This document shows, one piece after another, positions 10,991 through 22,742 of a DNA stretch of 64,000 bases. A program made the translations under genes and the position numbers. The notes under the pieces were generated by a model. The model saw nothing but the letters and a program-made list of their open reading frames with translations, was not told the DNA's origin and did not search any database. The stretch is from Linanthus parryae (lineage: Eukaryota > Streptophyta > Magnoliopsida > Ericales > Polemoniaceae): assembly GCA_023055425.1 (NCBI GenBank), contig JALGPY010000004.1, positions 55,823,718-55,887,717 on the forward strand. Reading direction: 5' to 3'. Every line of letters begins with the position of its first letter. Positions within the stretch are counted from its first letter, which is position 1.

Positions 10991-12960
10991 GTTTAAAAGA
11001 AGTGTACCATTCAGATGCTAAAGAGAACAATTGAGAGAAATCGATGATGGAGATATTTAAAGTTCAAATAATCTAAGTTGTAAATAAAGTCGGGTGCTTG
11101 ATGACAGGCTAGGTAATTCATACCAAGCTATTCCAAGAATACGTACGTGTCACATAAGTAGAAAGATACAGTTAACTATTTACTCGCTAAGCCTTGCCCC
11201 CATATCTGTAGGTTCCATAGGATATTATTATCATATTCCATATACACCAGATGAACAAAATATGGGGAGACGATTCACCTTGTCCAGTGGCATACTGGCA
11301 TGAACATATGAAAGCAACACAAATAATAGATGAACTTGTCATCAAACAGAAATTTGAGGAGAACGGAACTTGGCAAACAATTCTTGGTTGCTTTTCTGTT
11401 TATTTGTCCAAAGGTAATATCAGTACACTCAAATCTGAGTACAAAATGTTCTTTTGAAGCGATACTTTTTAAAAAGTCATAATTTGGTATTTCTGTTGAC
11501 ACTCTACCGATGAATGATCACAGAAAATTTCATGCGTTTACTCTGTTAATTGGTCCAACTGAATGCAAGACTACCTCAAAAACAATAAAATTTCAAATGT
11601 TTTCATACTACATTTACCCACCAATTCCATTTCTGTAATCATTGAAAACAGAAACATAAATCACCTTAATGTTAGATATGGTGAAGCTCAATGCGAAAGG
11701 TCACTATTCAGCAGCTTATCAAGCAATACAACTCCCTGAAACAAAAATGGCATAGTTCAAGGTGAGAATGAAATCCCGTCAACACAGTTCAGCAATAATG
11801 TGCAAAGGCTATAGGGAAAAGTAAAAAAGTCAGTATTATTACTTGACGAAGTAATCTCATCAGTCATTAAGCTCTAATGGGTATCACGAAAACTCGAACA
11901 TCAAAACTCCTGATCATCTCTTCTGGCCATAAACTTTGCACTGCTGACACCAGAATAGCAAGCCCATAGTTTCTTCAAGTCTGCAAATCTTATTTGCAAC
12001 CTAGAATTTGGAAAAGAAAAAAGAGGTTATTAGTAGACGAAATGAAAAAGCTCTTAAATAGTACTTGTGTTGCCCTAAAGTTTGTTAATATGTGTACCCA
12101 GAAGTAGAGACTGGGAAAGCTGTTCCAAGGTTGGCAAGCTTATTAAAGCTTCCAAGGCTTACTTTCCTGGCGTCCCCGAGCAGTTCATGTGATGAGTCTC
12201 AGGTGAACTGGGGTTTTCTTTTTGTAAAATAAATGGGTATTGACGGAGAAGAAGTAATTTGTGAAAGTAAAGTAGAGTAAAATCATTAGTGTTAAAATGT
12301 TAAAATGTAAGCTCCAGAACCAGAAGTAATTCCCCATAATGAGGGACTCAATCAATCAAAACCCTTTGTTTTTTGGGGATCACAAACCCTCAGAAGCAGA
12401 TAGGCTCAGAAAATGGTTCAGCGAGATGAAACCCCCTCCGAAACCGAGAAAATGGTTCATCCAAGGTTGATACGAGAAAATGGTTCCAGAGGAAAGGAGG
12501 AGAAACGAAAAACCAGAAAATGTTGCTCACTTCCTTTTTTTTTTTCCAAAACTGAGAGCAGATGTTGCTCACTTGATTCAAGCACTATGCTCAAAAACAC
12601 TATTGATTCAGAACCGAAAATTGGAAAAGTAACTACATGTAACAAAAACTGAAAAGGGAAGAAGACTGTCACCTCCGGTTAGACGCAAACAGCAGGTCCC
12701 CTCCGAAACCGAGCTCCGTACGTCGATGGGCTAGAGAAACCGCCCGAGGGAGGGTTAGGTTTTCTGGAGAGAAGAAGAAGAAGAAGACAATGAAGCAGGT
12801 CAATCTCTCTCTAGACTGAAGATTCAAATGTTGCAACGTCTCGATTATTTCTCTCAGACTTGCACTGTTCGAGGCAGTAGTAGCAATCATGGTCAGCCTC
12901 CATTATGGCGTTTCCATATTGCGCTCTCTCTCTGAAACTGTTTCTTGTTGGCAGGTAGTA
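10991..12960. other. Gene-free stretch
   Basis: No recognisable coding region. The word AGAAAATGGTTC recurs three times between about 12,409 and 12,487. A purine-rich block lies near 12,770-12,790. A 73-codon minus-strand frame (12,890-12,669) has no similarity I recognise and is probably chance. Confidence 0.4.
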
Positions 12961-13221
12961 CTACCTCTGTTTCTTCTCTTTCACCTTACTTCACTTTTTG
13001 ACACTATTCACTGACTCACTTTGATCTGGTAATTTGATTAGCAAAGAAGTATACAATTTTGATTATCTTTGCACGATCTTGTAAAATAAACTTTATTCTA
13101 TAATACTACGAAAAAATTGCGAAAAAATTATATCGTTTTGATATCCAAATCACCGAGTCAAAGCGACTCAATTACGGGTAAAAAAATCAACCTAAGGTGA
13201 AAGAGAAAAAAAAGGAGGTAG
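12961..13221. mobile_element. Stowaway-like MITE (Tc1/mariner type), copy 1
   Basis: Terminal inverted repeats of about 27 bp: CTACCTCTGTTTCTTCTC at the left faces CTACCTCCTTTTTTTTCTC (reverse strand) at the right. Both ends are bordered by TA (12,959-12,960 and 13,222-13,223), the mariner-type target duplication. The interior is AT-rich and non-coding. A diverged relative lies at 15,552-15,803. Confidence 0.85.
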
Positions 13222-13558
13222 TATAGATTTTCTGTTAGTTTGATTCGTCGACTAGCAAGGCCATTAGTTGGTCCGTGAGCCTTCTGCTCTCTCACAGTAT
13301 CCAAAAACCAGACTGGCTACGTAAATGATAGAGTAAAACAGGCCCTAGTCGCATCAGTTTCGAGAGGTTATGATAGTTTAGGGTAGGGTGGGGATGGGTG
13401 TGGGGAGAGACCGGTTAAGCGGAGACGAAAAAGCAGTTCGAGAGGCGGGGCCAGAGTGTTCTCTGTGCAGAGAAATTTTTTAATGCTTCCAAGAAAAGAA
13501 ACCGAAAGTGAAAGATAAAACAATGGGTGAGTTTTTTTTTTAAACATACAATGGGTGA

Positions 13559-13853
13559 GTTTGGTATAACTTATTTGTAACTTAATTTATTTTATAAGTT
13601 TATGTCAAAAAAATTCATGACAAAAAAGATGAAGAAAAAAGATATGCGTGTTTGGTGTAAAAGTTATTAAGTCCAAAAGTTCAAGAAAAGATTCAAAAAC
13701 TCAATTTTTTCTTAAGTTCATTTTTACACTATGAACTTATAAGTCTAAATCCAAAAGTTCAACTTATAAGTTGCATACTAAACACTACTTATAAGTTGTC
13801 TTCAACTTATAATCCAGAGCTGACTTATAAGCTGCTTATAAGTCATACCAAAC
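13559..13853. mobile_element. MITE with GTTTGGTATRACTTAT termini
   Basis: The left end GTTTGGTATAACTTAT (13,559) faces GTTTGGTATGACTTAT on the reverse strand ending at 13,853. The interior is full of ACTTATAAG/CTTATAAGT words in both orientations, giving a strong foldback. The target duplication is unclear; a duplicated CAATGGGTGAGTTT just to the left (13,521 and 13,549) complicates it. Probably hAT- or PIF-type; I cannot decide. Confidence 0.6.
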
Positions 13854-14049
13854 CCCCCCATGGCACATATATCCCAGAAAAAAAAATGAATTAAACACAG
13901 AAAGAGATCTCAACACAGTCATATAGAAATATCCATTTAGTTGACAATAAATAATTATTATTTTTTGATATATCATATTTTATTAAGAAGAAACAGAAGA
14001 ACACAACTGAAGATCAACTCCTACAACAAGCTCCACAACATGTGCGAAC

Positions 14050-15420
14050 TTTTTTTTTGAACCAAAATATTATATAGAAAAGGCTAAGAGCCACCATTAC
14101 AATCCAAAACAAGAATATTAAACAACTCTTTCGGCGGGAATTCTACCCAATTCCACGCCAAACTTATATCTAAACTAGTCTTAGCTAGCCAATCTGCAGC
14201 CATATTAGCTTTTCTACTAATCCACTCTAGAAATTGAAACAGATCAACATTTTCAAAATAGGCTTTAATGTCTTCAACCACACGTGCTACTTCCCATGGA
14301 GGGGGCTTCTTGTACTTCACCATATTCACCAATCTTTGACTATCAGTTTCCACCAAGGCCTGCACATTTAGATCATTTACACCATTGCAGGTTACTCTCA
14401 AAGCAAGAGCTTCTGCCTCCAGAGCTAACTTTGCCTTGACTATGCATCTTCTGCCAGCTATAAGATTTCCTCCATAGTCTCTAGCTATCTACCCAAGCAC
14501 ATCTTCATTAGAAGTCTTGTTCCAATTTCCATCACATTTGAATTTCCACCTGTTTTATGGGGGTCTTATCTAGTGAGGAGGGGAGGAGGACATCATATTG
14601 GGGGTACCATTTGTAATACTCTTGTCCATCACTACAGCTGGCTTGAACTCAAAGCAATTGTTCTTGCATCTTCTCACTGCATTTTTAGGATTGATGGCTA
14701 GTTGCTCAAATATGAAGTCATATCCTGTCTTCCAAACATGCCAGCAGCCACATATAAATAGCTCTATCCAATCAATTGTCAAAATCTTGTCTCGGGCTTT
14801 TTGTAGCAAATCTGAAAAGCAAGCCTTAACTGATTTAAACTCTTTTAGGACATTACTATTACATCCCATGAGAGCAAACCAGAACAGTGCAGTCCATTCA
14901 CAATGGAACAATAGATGTGCACCACTTTCCACCTCCTTGTTGCATATTTTGCACACAGCTGATTCCACACATTGTCTCCTAGCGAGGCCCTCCAATATAG
15001 GAATTGCATCAAGGCCGGCTTTCCAAATAAACAACTTTTGCTTTGGGGGGGATAGAGAGATGCCATAATAATTTCCAATCAGCAACTTTAAAGTTATATG
15101 AACATTCCTGCACATGTAGATAGCTATTTCCCACATTCATCTTGGTATGATACCCAAATTTAACACTATAAACCCCATTTACAGTATGAGGCCATACAAA
15201 ACTATCATCTTTCTGAAAATGAGGAATAGGAACAGTTAAGATAGCTTTGGCAATTCTATTGGAGAACATTTTTCTTATACAGCTTAGACTTCCAACATCT
15301 AGCTTCATTATTGATCAAATTGCCAACTTTCTGATCTGCAAGAGTTGCAGGGATCTCAGCTTCTCCCACATCCACATTTGGGATCCATTTTTATTTAATC
15401 TTGGCCCTCAAACCAGTATT
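14050..15420 (-). mobile_element. L1-type LINE, 5'-truncated and degenerate
   Basis: Minus-strand frames from about 15,308 to 14,084 read as the C-terminal part of a plant LINE ORF2. They include a region before zf-RVT (VWPHTVNGVYSVKFGYH; WKLLWHLSIPPKAKVV) and zf-RVT itself (CKICNKEVESGAHLLFHC, within 15,136-14,570). An RNase-H-like end follows (ALVETDSQRLVNMV, WISRKANMAADWLAK, 14,401-14,084). At least two frameshifts separate these frames and no reverse transcriptase core remains, so the element is 5'-truncated and dead. A short A tract on the minus strand near 14,050-14,058 marks the 3' tail. It is a different LINE lineage member from the duplicated segment at 4,784 and 17,172. Confidence 0.85.
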
Positions 15421-15551
15421 AATTCTCCAGCAACCATGTTCCTTGATCAATTTTCTTCCTGCTAAAATACTAGTTCAGGTCCAGCTTGGGTTTGCACCTG
15501 TCTTTGCCTCTAGGAACTCATCTCTAGGTAAATGCAAACTGCAAGGATATA

Positions 15552-15803
15552 CTACTTTCTTCTCTTTCAGGCTACTTCACTTTTTGTCACTATTCACTCG
15601 GTCACTTTAACCATGTGATTTGATCAGCAAAACTATATAAGAATTCGACAATTTTTGCATGGTCTCGTAGAGTAAACTTTAATCTACAACGCCATGAAAT
15701 ATTTTCCAAAAAAAATATATCGTTTATCGAAATCACCGAGTCAAAGTAACCCAATTACGGGTTGAAAAGTCAAAGTAGGACATTCCAGAATAAACGGAGG
15801 AAG
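15552..15803. mobile_element. Stowaway-like MITE, copy 2
   Basis: The interior matches 12,961-13,221 with substantial divergence (shared landmarks include ATCACCGAGTCAAAG and CAATTACGGG). The right end reads CTTCCTCCGTTTATT on the reverse strand and the left end CTACTTTCTTCTC. Both ends are bordered by TA (15,550-15,551 and 15,804-15,805). Non-coding. Confidence 0.75.
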
Positions 15804-16053
15804 TACAAGATAACTAGCTAAGACTGATTTAAAGAGATTTTCTCTACCTACTTTATTCAAAAACAGACATTTTCACCATGTACATGTATTTGATATTTTC
15901 TCAATAGTTCTATTAACATTCTTCCTTTTCTTAGAATCTACATGAAGACATGGACATTTGCCAACGTGATATGTACATGACACTGGAATGTCATTAACAG
16001 GAGATTCCTTCAACTGCTTACCACAATTAGGGCTAACTACTAGACTCTATTCA

Positions 16054-16866
16054 TTCATCAATGCATTGTCCTGATTGCATGCAGTAATCATCTAAAACTT
16101 CTCGTTAGGGTAGCAGCATAAGGGGACAGCATAACATAACTCATGCTCCCTCTTTTTTATCCAGTGTTTGGGTGTTGGTCTAAGGGGGAGTATAAGTTTT
16201 ACCCCCAACATACTTTTTCAATTTTGTGAAGAAAAGTTGAGGTATAAGGCCAGATAAGGGGTACCATCATAACTCACTATTTTTTTTGAACAAAAATACC
16301 CCCGCACCTTTACCTTAATTCCTCCCCCTTATCCCCAAACCCTACAACATCAACCCAAATTCTAATTGTCGTCACCATCACCATCCCCCCGTCACCAGTG
16401 CACCATCTTCTTTATATCCTTCAACCTCCCACAATACCACTAGTCTCAGCCACCATGAACAACCACCATCTCCACCATTAATTCTATCAAAATGACCATT
16501 TTATATATGGAGCTCTCACGACCTGGATACGGAGCTCGCAAGAATTGACCATCTTCCAATAAATTGGTTAATTAATTTAATTAACAATAAAAGTTTGTTA
16601 ATAATATAGTTCGTTAATTAAGTTTATCAAAATATAATACGAACATCTACGAATTCAAAGTCACGACAATGCAGGGCAATGTTGTCATTGTCACATTAAC
16701 CATTTATCATATCATGCATCTTATCCGACAGCACCCAAACACAGACAACCATCATACCTTATTAGGCTTATCAGACAACATATGTACCTTGCTTGTTATC
16801 CCAGCATAAGCATTATCCCTACATCAATGCATTGTCATGATTGCATGCAATAATCATCTAAAACTT
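16054..16866. repeat. 45-bp direct repeats around a 0.7-kb segment
   Basis: CATCAATGCATTGTC...TGATTGCATGC...AATCATCTAAAACTT occurs at 16,054-16,100 and again at 16,822-16,866 with two or three mismatches. The enclosed DNA is non-coding and contains facing GTGTTTGGGTG and CACCCAAACAC words, so it may include a MITE. The repeats are too long for a target duplication; an unequal exchange or template switch is more likely. Confidence 0.55.
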
Positions 16867-17171
16867 ATTTAATATGACCGCCCACTGGAACAAGATACTA
16901 TCTTCTGCAAATTGCAGTTGAGTGATAAGGTCTGAATTTGTAAAAGTAGTAATCCCTTGAGTCAGTCCATCTTGTTCCACACAGAGTTTTGAGAAGGATT
17001 ATGAACTTAATGTGAACAGAATAAGAGATTTGGCTTTCCTTGTCTGGTTGAAAATGCTTAGTGTATAAGATCCATCTATTAATTAATATTGAGTAAGACA
17101 ACGTAGTGACTAGGGCTAGCATAATATTCATAATTGGATTACTTACTGTTCGTAGGCAAAGATGATTCAGA
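16867..17171. other. Gene-free stretch
   Basis: AT-rich sequence with no recognisable gene or element; it ends where copy 2 of the LINE-derived segment begins. Confidence 0.4.
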
Positions 17172-17833
17172 ATTGTCTTTCATTCCAAGGCATAACGTGT
17201 ATTAAGCATGTGCCACATACCACCCTGAATTGGAAGGGAAATAAGCTGAGTGTGGAAATGACCAGTATGCCTATAATCAGTTATGAAACTACAAACCTTA
17301 GGTATGAAAATTACATACCTCGTGATATCATTCTCATACAAATCTCACAGTCGTTCTTAGAAAATTCAGTGCTATAGAGAGAGGGGTAGAGGGAAGCGTA
17401 AGCATTATAACTCTCCTGGTAGTCTTAATTTGTTGCGGTGAAGCATAGCCACTGTAGTCATCTTCTGTTTTCATTTCTTGATCTAATGATTTCTTGCCTA
17501 ATTTACTGCATGTTGTCAAATTGTTTATACTGTCTTCAATATTTTGAGTCTTGCTATATTGAGATCCCACGAGTTCTGTGTATTTGTCTACTTGGAATCT
17601 GTAAGCTATATATTTGTTCCCCATGAAATTTGTTTTCAACGACTTGGTGTCTGGGTTTGAAATACCAGAAAAATATAATTTATGAACCATCTAATAAGTT
17701 CTTGGTTAGCTTGTGTTCTGAAACCATGAAGGAAAGACATTTAAGAAATTTCATCATTGGGTTCAAGATGATTGTGTGGTGAAAGAAATCGCACCAGGTG
17801 AAACTAGGGAAAAGACATCAGTCAAGAGCCTTT

Positions 17834-18280
17834 TGTCACGGGCTGCTTTTCATGACCTTCCCGTGCGGCACTTAGTGTCTTCAATTCCTTCTGCAAACAC
17901 CAAGTCAGCCTCCTCACAACTGAATGTTAGCGAAAGATTAAGAACAACCGAAACAGCTATGAAGAAAAGTACTTGTATTCCTATAAAGAGAGCTTACAAC
18001 TCTTGGATGTGTTGGAGCAAATGAGCCCCTCCCTATTTATACAAGTCCTTCCCCCTTGGAAGGATCTAGAGATCTAACTATCTAACGGCGAGGATTAGTT
18101 TTCCTATAACCTTCCTACATGTTCTAGCCTAAGAAGCTTCTAGAATAGGGACTAACTAATGGGCTAAAGTGGGCTAAGACATCCCCTAGGCCCAAACTAG
18201 CCTAAATCCATCTGGGCTAAAGATGTCATGGGCAAGCCCCAAGTCCAAAAATTATCAAGTAAATAATGCGGCCCGTGACA
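17834..18280 (+). mobile_element. Solo LTR (447 bp), present only in copy 2
   Basis: Copy 1 reads straight through this site (near 6,190), so this is an insertion. It starts TGTCACGGGCTGC and ends GCGGCCCGTGACA, giving the TG...CA ends of an LTR with a 13-bp near-perfect terminal inverted repeat. It is flanked by CTTT on each side (4 bp certain, a fifth base uncertain). A TATA-like CTATTTATACAAG lies near 18,032. No internal region exists, which fits LTR-LTR recombination. The parent family is not represented in the window. Confidence 0.75.
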
Positions 18281-18501
18281 CTTTTGTGCCAAACTCCTCC
18301 AGTTTAGAATCAATCCCTGCTTGATCTATTTCTTTCTTGGTTAGTGAACCAAATCAGAAAGTTCCTATAAATTCGTATGTGGATGATGATACCCTTTATT
18401 GGCCATTTACTTCTCAGTTAGCAGGGGGCTATCTTAATAATGGCTTAAAATATCACATTCTTGAAGTTCCCGAAATTATTCTCGTGGAAATGCCTCCGAA
18501 A

Positions 18502-19083
18502 CATAGTTGTCAGAATCCTATGAGTCACTATTCTAATCCTACAATTCGATTCAGTTCACCCATGAAACGATGCGAATCGGAGGGTGAATCTTAAATGGAC
18601 CAAAATTTTATCCGAATCCGGAGTCAAGAGACCAATCTTACGATTTATTTGCATTTCAGACCGATTGATAAGTTTCTTATTGAGTTAGTAACGCTTCTAA
18701 AAACAACACTTGCCTCGATTTTGTTTGTTCAGCAAATATGTTTGTTTGCTAGTACATTGATCTCAAGTCCACGACTAATAGCTTCATGTTAGTTTCCATT
18801 CTATTGTTGTCTTGTAATTCCTTGTTTCACATACACTCCTATATCTTCATTATTCTTATCTTTTGAGAGGGTACGACTCATAATAGGTCGTATTAGGTGC
18901 GAGTTAGCTAAAAACTTCAGATTACCTATGTTGAAATAAGAATATACTTTTCACACATGTTATACTTTTATAGAATATGTTATTATTTATGCTTATAGAG
19001 ATACGATTCACTATTCGATTCGATTCACGATTCAGTAAAGTTGAATTTCGATTCACTCTCTGAATCCCGATTTGACAACTATG
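18502..19083. mobile_element. hAT-like MITE inside LINE copy 2
   Basis: Same element and same insertion site as 5,378-5,953. The ends are CATAGTTGTCAGAATC and, on the reverse strand, CATAGTTGTCAAATCG. Flanking CTCCGAAA (18,494-18,501) and CTCCGGAA (19,084-19,091) are the aged 8-bp target duplication. Its presence in both copies dates the insertion before the inverted duplication. Confidence 0.75.
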
Positions 19084-19478
19084 CTCCGGAATGTGCTTCC
19101 AGTCCATTGCCCCTTTTGGGCATCATCTCTCAAATATATTCTCAATTTTTCACTCTTCAGCTGAGGCTGTTAAGCACCTCTTCCTGGATTGCTTGATTAT
19201 TGCAAGAATCTGGTTTGCCTCATCCTTCACTCTTCGAACTACAAATTTTAAAGCCTCCTTCTTCGAATGGTTAAAAAGCTGTAGTATGTATCAATCTTCT
19301 TCCACTCAAATCTTCTCGACTATATAGTGTATATGGAAGGAAAACGATGTCGCCTTTGAAAACACACACTAGAATCTAAGAAAATTTCTACCTCTTAGCT
19401 CCATCTGCATCGAGGAATTTAGTCTTCTCATCACCCAAAGGAATCTTAATAAATGTATATCACCCCTGCTGCTGAACC

Positions 19479-20787
19479 AATAGGGTTTTGATCATGGACA
19501 CGCAGCGGAATAACAATAAATTTTTCCGATCAAGACCCTCCAAGGATCACAGGAAGAGAAATCATGACGATGGTAAAGGATTCGTGTTATGTACCTTGTA
19601 GGCCTCATTTGATGACTTCTAACGCGAAAAGTATCACATCTCTACGGTTGATCAACGCCTAGAATTGAGATATAGATCTTCCAAACACCTTGTGCTAGCT
19701 AGGAAGAATGGAAGAGGATGAAGAAATCACGCAACGGATCACCAAAGAGAGGGGCGGCCCTCTCTTCTTGGCCGACGGCTAGGGCATCCTTTATGTAGTC
19801 CAACAACTCCTTGTTACTACATAAAAGCCCTCTCCTAATCCTACTGAAGTTCGGATTAGTCCAACTTTCATATTAGTCCTACTAAGTTAACAAGTTGTTG
19901 CGATTTGATCCTTCCAATTAATTAATCATATTAATTAATTCACAAGTCTGGTTCAATCCTATATGGTGTGTGACCCCATAGGTTCTATTTAGTTGGTAGT
20001 AACTATTTACTAATATGGAGCGGCCTCTAGCAAGATATCCATTCTAGACAACCAATAGAAATAGTCATCATGTCAAACCTTGTGTAAGTATTGTCTCATC
20101 CCTTTGTCTCAATATCCGGATTGGACACGAGACATACAAGTCACACTCGTATATCCAATTCATAGTTCCTCGATCCTAGGAATAGCCTTGTTCGTGCAAA
20201 TAACATCAATATCCTATATTGATTTATTTGAGTCTGGCCAAACATTCGATAATCACTATCCCTCAAGTGGCTTAGGATATTTGCTACCGTTATGTGGGAG
20301 AGACAAATTCTATCTACATCACTACGATATCTAAGCTTGCTTCATGTTGTATTTGATACGCGCCTTTATGACTACCCAGTCACGGTGTAGCGTTTGACGC
20401 TACCAAAACACAATATTTCACAACTAGAAGATCTAGTGACTTCAAGTCTAAGGATGAAAATACCGTTTTCACCGCGAGAAGCACTTGTGACTTTACATAA
20501 CTTGTATGTAGCCTTCTCGGAGATGGGTCAATCTAGTATGCCATTACTCCTAATGCATACCCATGTGTTGGATCATGATATCTCCATATCAATCCAACCC
20601 CATACTAGTCTATAGATGATTTTCCTATTTAATCATTATAATGGACTAGGGATATTTAAGATAAACAACATAATTGTAAATCTAAAGACTTCATTATATT
20701 AAATATCCAATAAATAATACAATGAATGTTCTAGCCAATTTATTGTTAATACTAAACAAGATTGCCTCTAGGGAACCTATTCTAACA
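19479..20787 (-). repeat. Angela-like element 3' LTR
   Basis: Read on the minus strand it begins TGTTAGAATAGG next to the polypurine tract. Its final TG/CA dinucleotide has decayed (AA on the plus strand at 19,479-19,480). Compared with the 5' LTR it lacks about 100 bp around 19,785, and its TATA-like box is mutated (plus strand TTTATGTA). Confidence 0.9.
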
Positions 20788-20803
20788 GTCTCCCACTTGC
20801 ACT
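20788..20803 (-). other. Polypurine tract of Angela-like element
   Basis: Minus strand AGTGCAAGTGGGAGAC directly precedes the 3' LTR start. This is the usual site for priming plus-strand DNA synthesis. Confidence 0.85.
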
Positions 20804-21545
20804 AGAGCCAATCCGGTGCATCTCGTATGCCAATGCTCCTAGTTTGCCCTTCATTCTTGCGCTGAACAAGCGGCTTTGTAAGTGGATCTGGCAGATTCTG
20901 ATATGTAGGAATCTTGAATATCCGAACGTCTCCTCTTTTGATAATATCTCGAATAAGATGAAACTTCCTGAGTACGTGCTTGGATTTCTGGTGCGACCTG
21001 GGTTCCTTTGATTGCGCGATCGCCATCGTGTTGTCACAATACAACTCTATTGGATCCGCAATTCTAGGAACCACACCAAGCTCAGTAACAAACTTCCTAA
21101 TCCAAACACCCTCTTTTGCTGCGCTATTCGCAGCAATTTACTCAGCCTCTGTTTTAGAATCAGCCACCGTCTCTTGCTTGGAACTCTTCCAACTCACCGC
21201 TGCTCCATTTAAGCAAAACACAAACCCCGACTGTGATCTGAAATCTTCTCTGTTGGTGTGAAATCTTGCATCCGTGTAACCCCTTACACGCTACTCTTAT
21301 TCACCTCCTAATATCAAGAACGCATCCTTAGTTCTTCTCAAGTACTTTAGGATGTCCTTGATTGCAATCCAGTGACTCTCTCCTGGATTGGAATGATATC
21401 TGCTTGTCATACTCAATGCATATGACACATCCGGTCTAGTACATAACATGGCGTACATGATGGATCCTATGGCTGAGGCATATGGAACCCTACTCATTCT
21501 TATTCTCATTGGAAGGACAACCACTCTTCGAAAGAGTGATTCCAT
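20802..21545 (-). pseudogene. Angela-like RNase H region
   Basis: Two minus-strand frames cover the end of RT and the RNase H domain: VPYASAIGSIMYAMLCTRPD and SRYHSNPGESHW (21,545-21,297), then IELYCDNTMAIAQSKEP, SKHVLRKFHLIRD and LPDPLTKPL (21,074-20,802). The latter carry the conserved Asp and His surroundings of Copia RNase H. Stops and shifts between them disable the domain. It follows the RT fragment directly and ends at the PPT. Confidence 0.85.
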
Positions 21546-22351
21546 GCGACAGGGGCAAGAATCCCTTCTCGGAATCTTGCAAGCTAAACCGTTTCAGCAC
21601 CTTGTCTATATATGTACTCTGACTCAGGCCGAGCAGCCTTTTAGATCTATCTATATGTATGTTTATACCGAGTATATAGGCCGCTTCACCTAAGTCTTTC
21701 ATTGATAAACACTTTCTCAGCCAATCTTGAACAGATTGCAGCATAGGAATGTTGTTCCTAATGAGTAGCATGTCATCCACATACAAAACCAGAAAAGTAA
21801 CAGAGCTCCCACTAACCATCTTGTAGACACAAGACTCATCTTCGTTTATGATGAAGCCAAGCTCTTTGACTACTTCATCAAAACGTCGATTCCAACTCCT
21901 AAAAGCTTGCTTCAACCCATAAATGGATCGTTGCAGTTTATAGAATTTGTTGGCTTGCTTTGGATCTTCAAAACCCTCAGGTTGTGTCATGTACACATCC
22001 TCGAGGAGATTCCCATACAGGAATGTTGTTTTGACATCCATCTACCAAATCTCATAGTCGTAGTATGTTGCAATGGCAAGTAAGATTCGAATGGATTTGG
22101 TCATTGCGACTGGTGAAAAGGTTTCATCATAGTCAATACCATGAATATGTGTGAATCCTTTAGGCCCCAATCGGCCCTTATAGGTAATCACATTACCATC
22201 CACGTCGATCTTCTTCTTAAAGACGCACTTGCACCCTATGGGCCGAACCCCTTCGGGTGGTTCCACCAAAGTCCATAATTTGTTGGTATACATGAATTCC
22301 ATCTCGGATCTCATGGCCTCGAGCCATTTATGAGAGTCCGGCCCTTCTATG
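21490..22351 (-). pseudogene. Angela-like reverse transcriptase
   Basis: Minus-strand frames give the N-terminal RT region (KLWTLVEPPEGVRPIGCKCV; YKGRLGPKGFTHIHGIDYDE, 22,314-22,042) and the catalytic region (MDVKTTFLYGNLLEDVYMTQ; FLVLYVDDMLLIRNN; YILGINIHIDRSK, 22,041-21,490). The catalytic YVDD is intact. A stop between the two frames at about 22,042 breaks the protein. The upstream end is cut by the Tork-like element at 22,351; the reading continues at 37,352. Confidence 0.9.
22347..22351. other. Target-site duplication CTATG (left)
   Basis: CTATG at 22,347-22,351 matches 37,347-37,351 exactly and brackets the Tork-like element, proving a single insertion into the Angela-like RT region. 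Confidence 0.95.
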
Positions 22352-22701
22352 TGTTGGGTTGGAGCCCTGCTTCATGGGCAACCCGTTTTATGAATCGCCC
22401 CGGTTCATGTTTTGCTACGACCCAAAAAGGGAGACATGATTCGTGGAGCGAAGGCTTGACCCGTTTTTGACCCGTTTGGGATTGGATCCGGCCCGGTTTG
22501 ATAGGTCGTCTGTTTATAGAGTTCTTAGGTTCGTAGCATGTTATGTTAATCGTTTCTGATTTCGCTTGTAATTCTCTCTGAGACGATTTGTCTATTTTTA
22601 GTAAAATCTCTACAACTCCGTGGAAGTAGGCTATTTTGCCGAACCATGTAAATTTGTGTGTTTCGATTCATTCTTTCTGCATATTTTGTTTTTCCACAAC
22701 A
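22352..22701 (+). repeat. Tork-like element 5' LTR
   Basis: Begins TGTTGGGTTGGAGCC and ends CCACAACA. A TATA-like GTTTATAGAG lies near 22,511. It has a partner at 37,006-37,346. Confidence 0.9.
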
Positions 22702-22703
22702 AC

Positions 22704-22716
22704 TGGTATCAGAGCC
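22704..22716 (+). other. Primer binding site (initiator tRNA-Met type)
   Basis: TGGTATCAGAGCC lies two bases after the 5' LTR. This is the complement of the 3' end of plant initiator methionine tRNA and the standard primer site of Copia elements. Confidence 0.95.
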
Positions 22717-22742
22717 AGGTTCGCTAGGGTTTGGGAAAAACG

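Larger units (their letters stand above)
17172..19478 (+). repeat. LINE-derived segment, copy 2, first part
   Basis: Inverted relative to 4,784-7,373. A remnant of zf-RVT and the following region is readable on the plus strand near 19,091-19,327 (HSSAEAVKHLFLDCLIIARI), more intact than in copy 1, followed by an aromatic stretch typical of LINE 3' ends. The segment is interrupted by a solo LTR (17,834-18,280) and the shared hAT-like MITE (18,502-19,083). It is then split at 19,478 by the Angela-like element and resumes at 42,843. Confidence 0.75.

Noticed and set aside
12669..12890. 73-codon minus-strand frame starting MIATTASNSASLREI, considered as a host first exon
   Set aside because: No continuation, splice structure or similarity that I recognise; the tail translates a purine-rich low-complexity stretch.
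14598..15068. 156-codon plus-strand frame
   Set aside because: It is the antisense shadow of the LINE ORF2 remnant, whose minus-strand frames carry zf-RVT and RNase-H-like motifs.
16054..16866. Target-site duplications of a transposon
   Set aside because: At 45 bp the direct repeats are far longer than any known plant transposon target duplication, and the enclosed ends lack clear TIRs or LTRs.
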